From Mesostigma viride (Eukaryota; Streptophyta; Mesostigmatophyceae; Mesostigmatales; Mesostigmataceae): a stretch of 64,000 bases of DNA. The DNA is taken from contig RPFO01000702.1 of the NCBI GenBank assembly GCA_009746045.1, forward strand, positions 934,001-998,000, written 5' to 3'. Position numbers and translations under genes: made by a program. The notes beneath the pieces are model-generated. The model was given only the letters and a program-made list of their open reading frames with translations. It did not search any database and was not told the origin of the DNA. Shown here piece after piece: positions 61,989 through 64,000 of this stretch; the stretch's first letter is position 1; every line of letters begins with the position of its first letter.

Positions 61989-63470
61989 ATGCAATATTAT
62001 ACGCAGTTAGAAAAAATAATAGAACAAGTTAATCGTATTAATAATGTCATAAAATTCCAATACTGGGATATTAGTGTTAATATGCCTCAAGGATCAGCTG
62101 TTAGTAAAACACAAGATATTATTACACTCAATTCCATTATTCAGCAAAAATTAAAATCTGACCAAACTATTAATTTGCTGACACAAGCACAAACTGAATC
62201 CCATAAGTTAAATGAATGGCAATTAGCAAATTTAAAACAAATAGATAAAAAAATAGCAAAGTCCCTATGTATAGATGATGAATTATACGCGAAATTTATT
62301 TCTGCCACTACTCAATGTGAATTAGTTTGGAGAAAAGCAAAAGCCGAGGATAATTATGAAGCACTTAAACCTTATCTACAGGAAGTATTAAACTGTACGC
62401 AGGCTATTGCTAAGAGTAAGTCTCAAAAATTTAATTGCTCACTTTATGATGCTCTAATTGATGAATACGACCCAGATAGTAAATCTGAAGAAATAAAAGT
62501 AATTTTTTCTACTCTAAAGAAGAATTTACCTAATTTAATCAAAGAAATACAACGTAAACAAAAATATGAATCTATAATTCCACTTACAGAAATGAATACA
62601 GCGCAACAAAAATTAGTTGCAGAAAAAATAATAAAAATGATGGGTTTTGATTTTACTAAGGGTAGATTAGATGAATCAGAGCATCCTTATTGTCGTGGTA
62701 ACCCTGATGATATTAGGTTAACAAGTAGATATGATAAGAATAATTTTTTATCTGGAATTCTGTCTAGTATGCATGAAGCTGGTCATGGCCTATATGAACA
62801 AAATTTACCAGCAAGTTATAGAAATCAGTTTGTGGGTATGGCAAGCAGCATGTCATTACATGAAAGCCAATCTTTATTTATGGAAATGCAGGTTGGTAAG
62901 TCAAAAGAATTTATGCAATACTTAGCCAGGGTTCTTAGAGATGATTTTAAATATATAGGATCTGAATATTCAAGTGATAATTTGTATAAATTAGTTACAA
63001 GGGTCAAGCCAAATTTGATTAGAATTAATTCTGATGAAGTGACTTATTGTATGCATGTAATATTAAGGTATGAAATTGAAGAAGCGCTGATTTATGGTCA
63101 CTTAAGTTTGGATGAGTTACCTGTTTATTGGAATCAGAAAATATCTGAATATTTAGGTATTAGTTGTACTTCCAATAAACTTGGATGTTTACAAGATATA
63201 CATTGGTCACTAGGAGATTTTGGTTATTTTCCCTCTTATGCTAAAGGGGCTATTATTGCTGCAATGTTAATGCGAACAATCAATCATAATACAAGACAAA
63301 AAATTGCTAATGGAGAATTTGAAAATATAAATAAATTTTTGAATAAAAATATAAGAAACTTGGGTTCATTAAAATCTACTAATACTTTAATTCAAGATGC
63401 AACGGGAGAAGAACAAATTAACCCAACTATATTTTTAACATATTTAGAACAAAAATATCTATCTCCTTAG
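61989..63470 (+). CDS. M32 family metallocarboxypeptidase (Taq type)
   Basis: The 493-residue zinc enzyme has SSMHEAGHGLYEQNLP (HEAGH, His262 to His266) and a following MASSMSLHESQSLFME with the third ligand Glu. SGILSSMHE, DIRLTSRYD and IHWSLGDFGYFPSYAKGA are also family features. It trims C-terminal residues from peptides in the cytosol. The length is full. Confidence 0.9.
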   Translation: MQYYTQLEKIIEQVNRINNVIKFQYWDISVNMPQGSAVSKTQDIITLNSIIQQKLKSDQTINLLTQAQTESHKLNEWQLANLKQIDKKIAKSLCIDDELYAKFISATTQCELVWRKAKAEDNYEALKPYLQEVLNCTQAIAKSKSQKFNCSLYDALIDEYDPDSKSEEIKVIFSTLKKNLPNLIKEIQRKQKYESIIPLTEMNTAQQKLVAEKIIKMMGFDFTKGRLDESEHPYCRGNPDDIRLTSRYDKNNFLSGILSSMHEAGHGLYEQNLPASYRNQFVGMASSMSLHESQSLFMEMQVGKSKEFMQYLARVLRDDFKYIGSEYSSDNLYKLVTRVKPNLIRINSDEVTYCMHVILRYEIEEALIYGHLSLDELPVYWNQKISEYLGISCTSNKLGCLQDIHWSLGDFGYFPSYAKGAIIAAMLMRTINHNTRQKIANGEFENINKFLNKNIRNLGSLKSTNTLIQDATGEEQINPTIFLTYLEQKYLSP

Positions 63471-63484
63471 GAAATAGCAATATT

Positions 63485-64000
63485 TTAAACCTCAACAGCT
63501 CTTTGATCTAATCTTGTAAAATGTAGTAATCCAAATCCAAATCCTATAATACCAGGAATTACCACAATTAGCATTCCATAGTAACCAAATAGTGCATTCA
63601 AAAATATTAACCCAAATGAGGTTACCAAATATATGACGGCTCTTGAGAGAGCAAATATAAAGCTTACATAGGTAAATCTCTTAAATACTGGAAAATGCCG
63701 GTAAATAATTGGCATAGCAGGTACAGGACTTAGAATAAAAAACATAATAAACGACTGAATTATAAACAAATCAAATGCAGATTCAAGATGGTTAAGTAAG
63801 TATGGAACAAAACATAAGAAAATAAAAAGTATAACCATTGTAACCCTAAGAATTTTTAAAGGGTGTATAATGTAGCTTAAATATGTTAAACATAATATGC
63901 CTGCTAATTGTACTATAGAAACAGTAAAATTCTGATAAATGATTTGTTCTGGGGTATAATGAAAAACGTCACTTAAGATAGAACCGCAATAAATATAACT
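63485..64000 (-). CDS. MFS transporter, C-terminal part (cut by window end)
   Basis: The frame stays open without a stop from 64000 down to the TAA at 63485-63487, so the gene continues beyond the window; an internal ATG at 63838 is only a shadow start. The 171 visible residues are mostly membrane helices, starting SYIYCGSILSDVFHYTPEQIIYQNFTVS and ending FTRLDQRAVEV. They follow the C-terminal half of ProP-like metabolite:H+ symporters that are numerous in Rickettsiales. The substrate is unknown. Confidence 0.75.
   Translation of the reverse strand, partial: SYIYCGSILSDVFHYTPEQIIYQNFTVSIVQLAGILCLTYLSYIIHPLKILRVTMVILFIFLCFVPYLLNHLESAFDLFIIQSFIMFFILSPVPAMPIIYRHFPVFKRFTYVSFIFALSRAVIYLVTSFGLIFLNALFGYYGMLIVVIPGIIGFGFGLLHFTRLDQRAVEV

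Overview
The window looks like chromosome from an AT-rich, obligately intracellular alphaproteobacterium of the order Rickettsiales, probably family Rickettsiaceae (Rickettsia, or a relative such as Megaira). The signs are a circularly permuted two-piece tmRNA with an alphaproteobacterial SspB beside it, the lepB-rnc-era cluster, NDUFA12- and NDUFAF5-type complex I proteins, paired DUF2608 proteins, an AprD/AprE type I exporter, an AmiD-type amidase, and a metabolite importer in place of a biosynthetic pathway. No genus-level marker was examined, so the genus is inference.

Positions 1-49,300 are a housekeeping backbone. It begins with the end of lepA, then small exported proteins, and a minus-strand cell-wall unit (grxC-ftsW-murG). 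uvrB and a large symporter/histidine-kinase fusion follow, then lepB-rnc-era, an anion exchanger and a DUF2608 pair. Next come tmRNA-sspB-rnhA-NDUFA12-mlaD, a lytic transglycosylase with a complex I assembly methyltransferase, lpdA-holA-ompH, and rph/grpE. PerM is followed by hda. The minus-strand run glyA / exported kinase-like protein / nrdR comes next, then an LTA-synthase-like phosphotransferase, an esterase and hslVU. A plus-strand run (DUF2628, HIT, asd, a degraded glutamine-synthetase-like protein, aprD, aprE) is followed by tRNA-Ala, a serine-rich coiled-coil protein and a SPOR protein.

From about 49,340 the character changes. The 3' half of a tRNA-His gene (anticodon stem to CCA) lies alone on the minus strand and is followed directly by a tyrosine recombinase. 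This is the signature of an element integrated into a tRNA gene. The element carries a four-gene minus-strand defence-type operon: a nuclease-methyltransferase fusion, a BRO/DinD-like protein, HsdS, and an unrecognised 606-aa protein with a PD-(D/E)XK-like region. No helicase-type HsdR is present. Opposite it runs a replication module (AlpA-like HTH, Toprim primase-like protein, DUF3987 protein). No phage structural or conjugation genes are visible. Downstream are a 301-aa-frame protein of unknown role, a stand-alone ppGpp hydrolase (HD domain), an M32 carboxypeptidase and a cut-off MFS transporter. The right end of the element is not seen, and these last genes could be cargo or chromosome.

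The best candidates for something not yet described are the BRO/S/RM-fusion operon with its 606-aa partner, the exported FAM20C/PI-kinase-like protein inside the glyA-nrdR operon, the two small His-rich membrane proteins preceded by long inverted repeats, and the truncated glutamine-synthetase-like protein beside the type I exporter.
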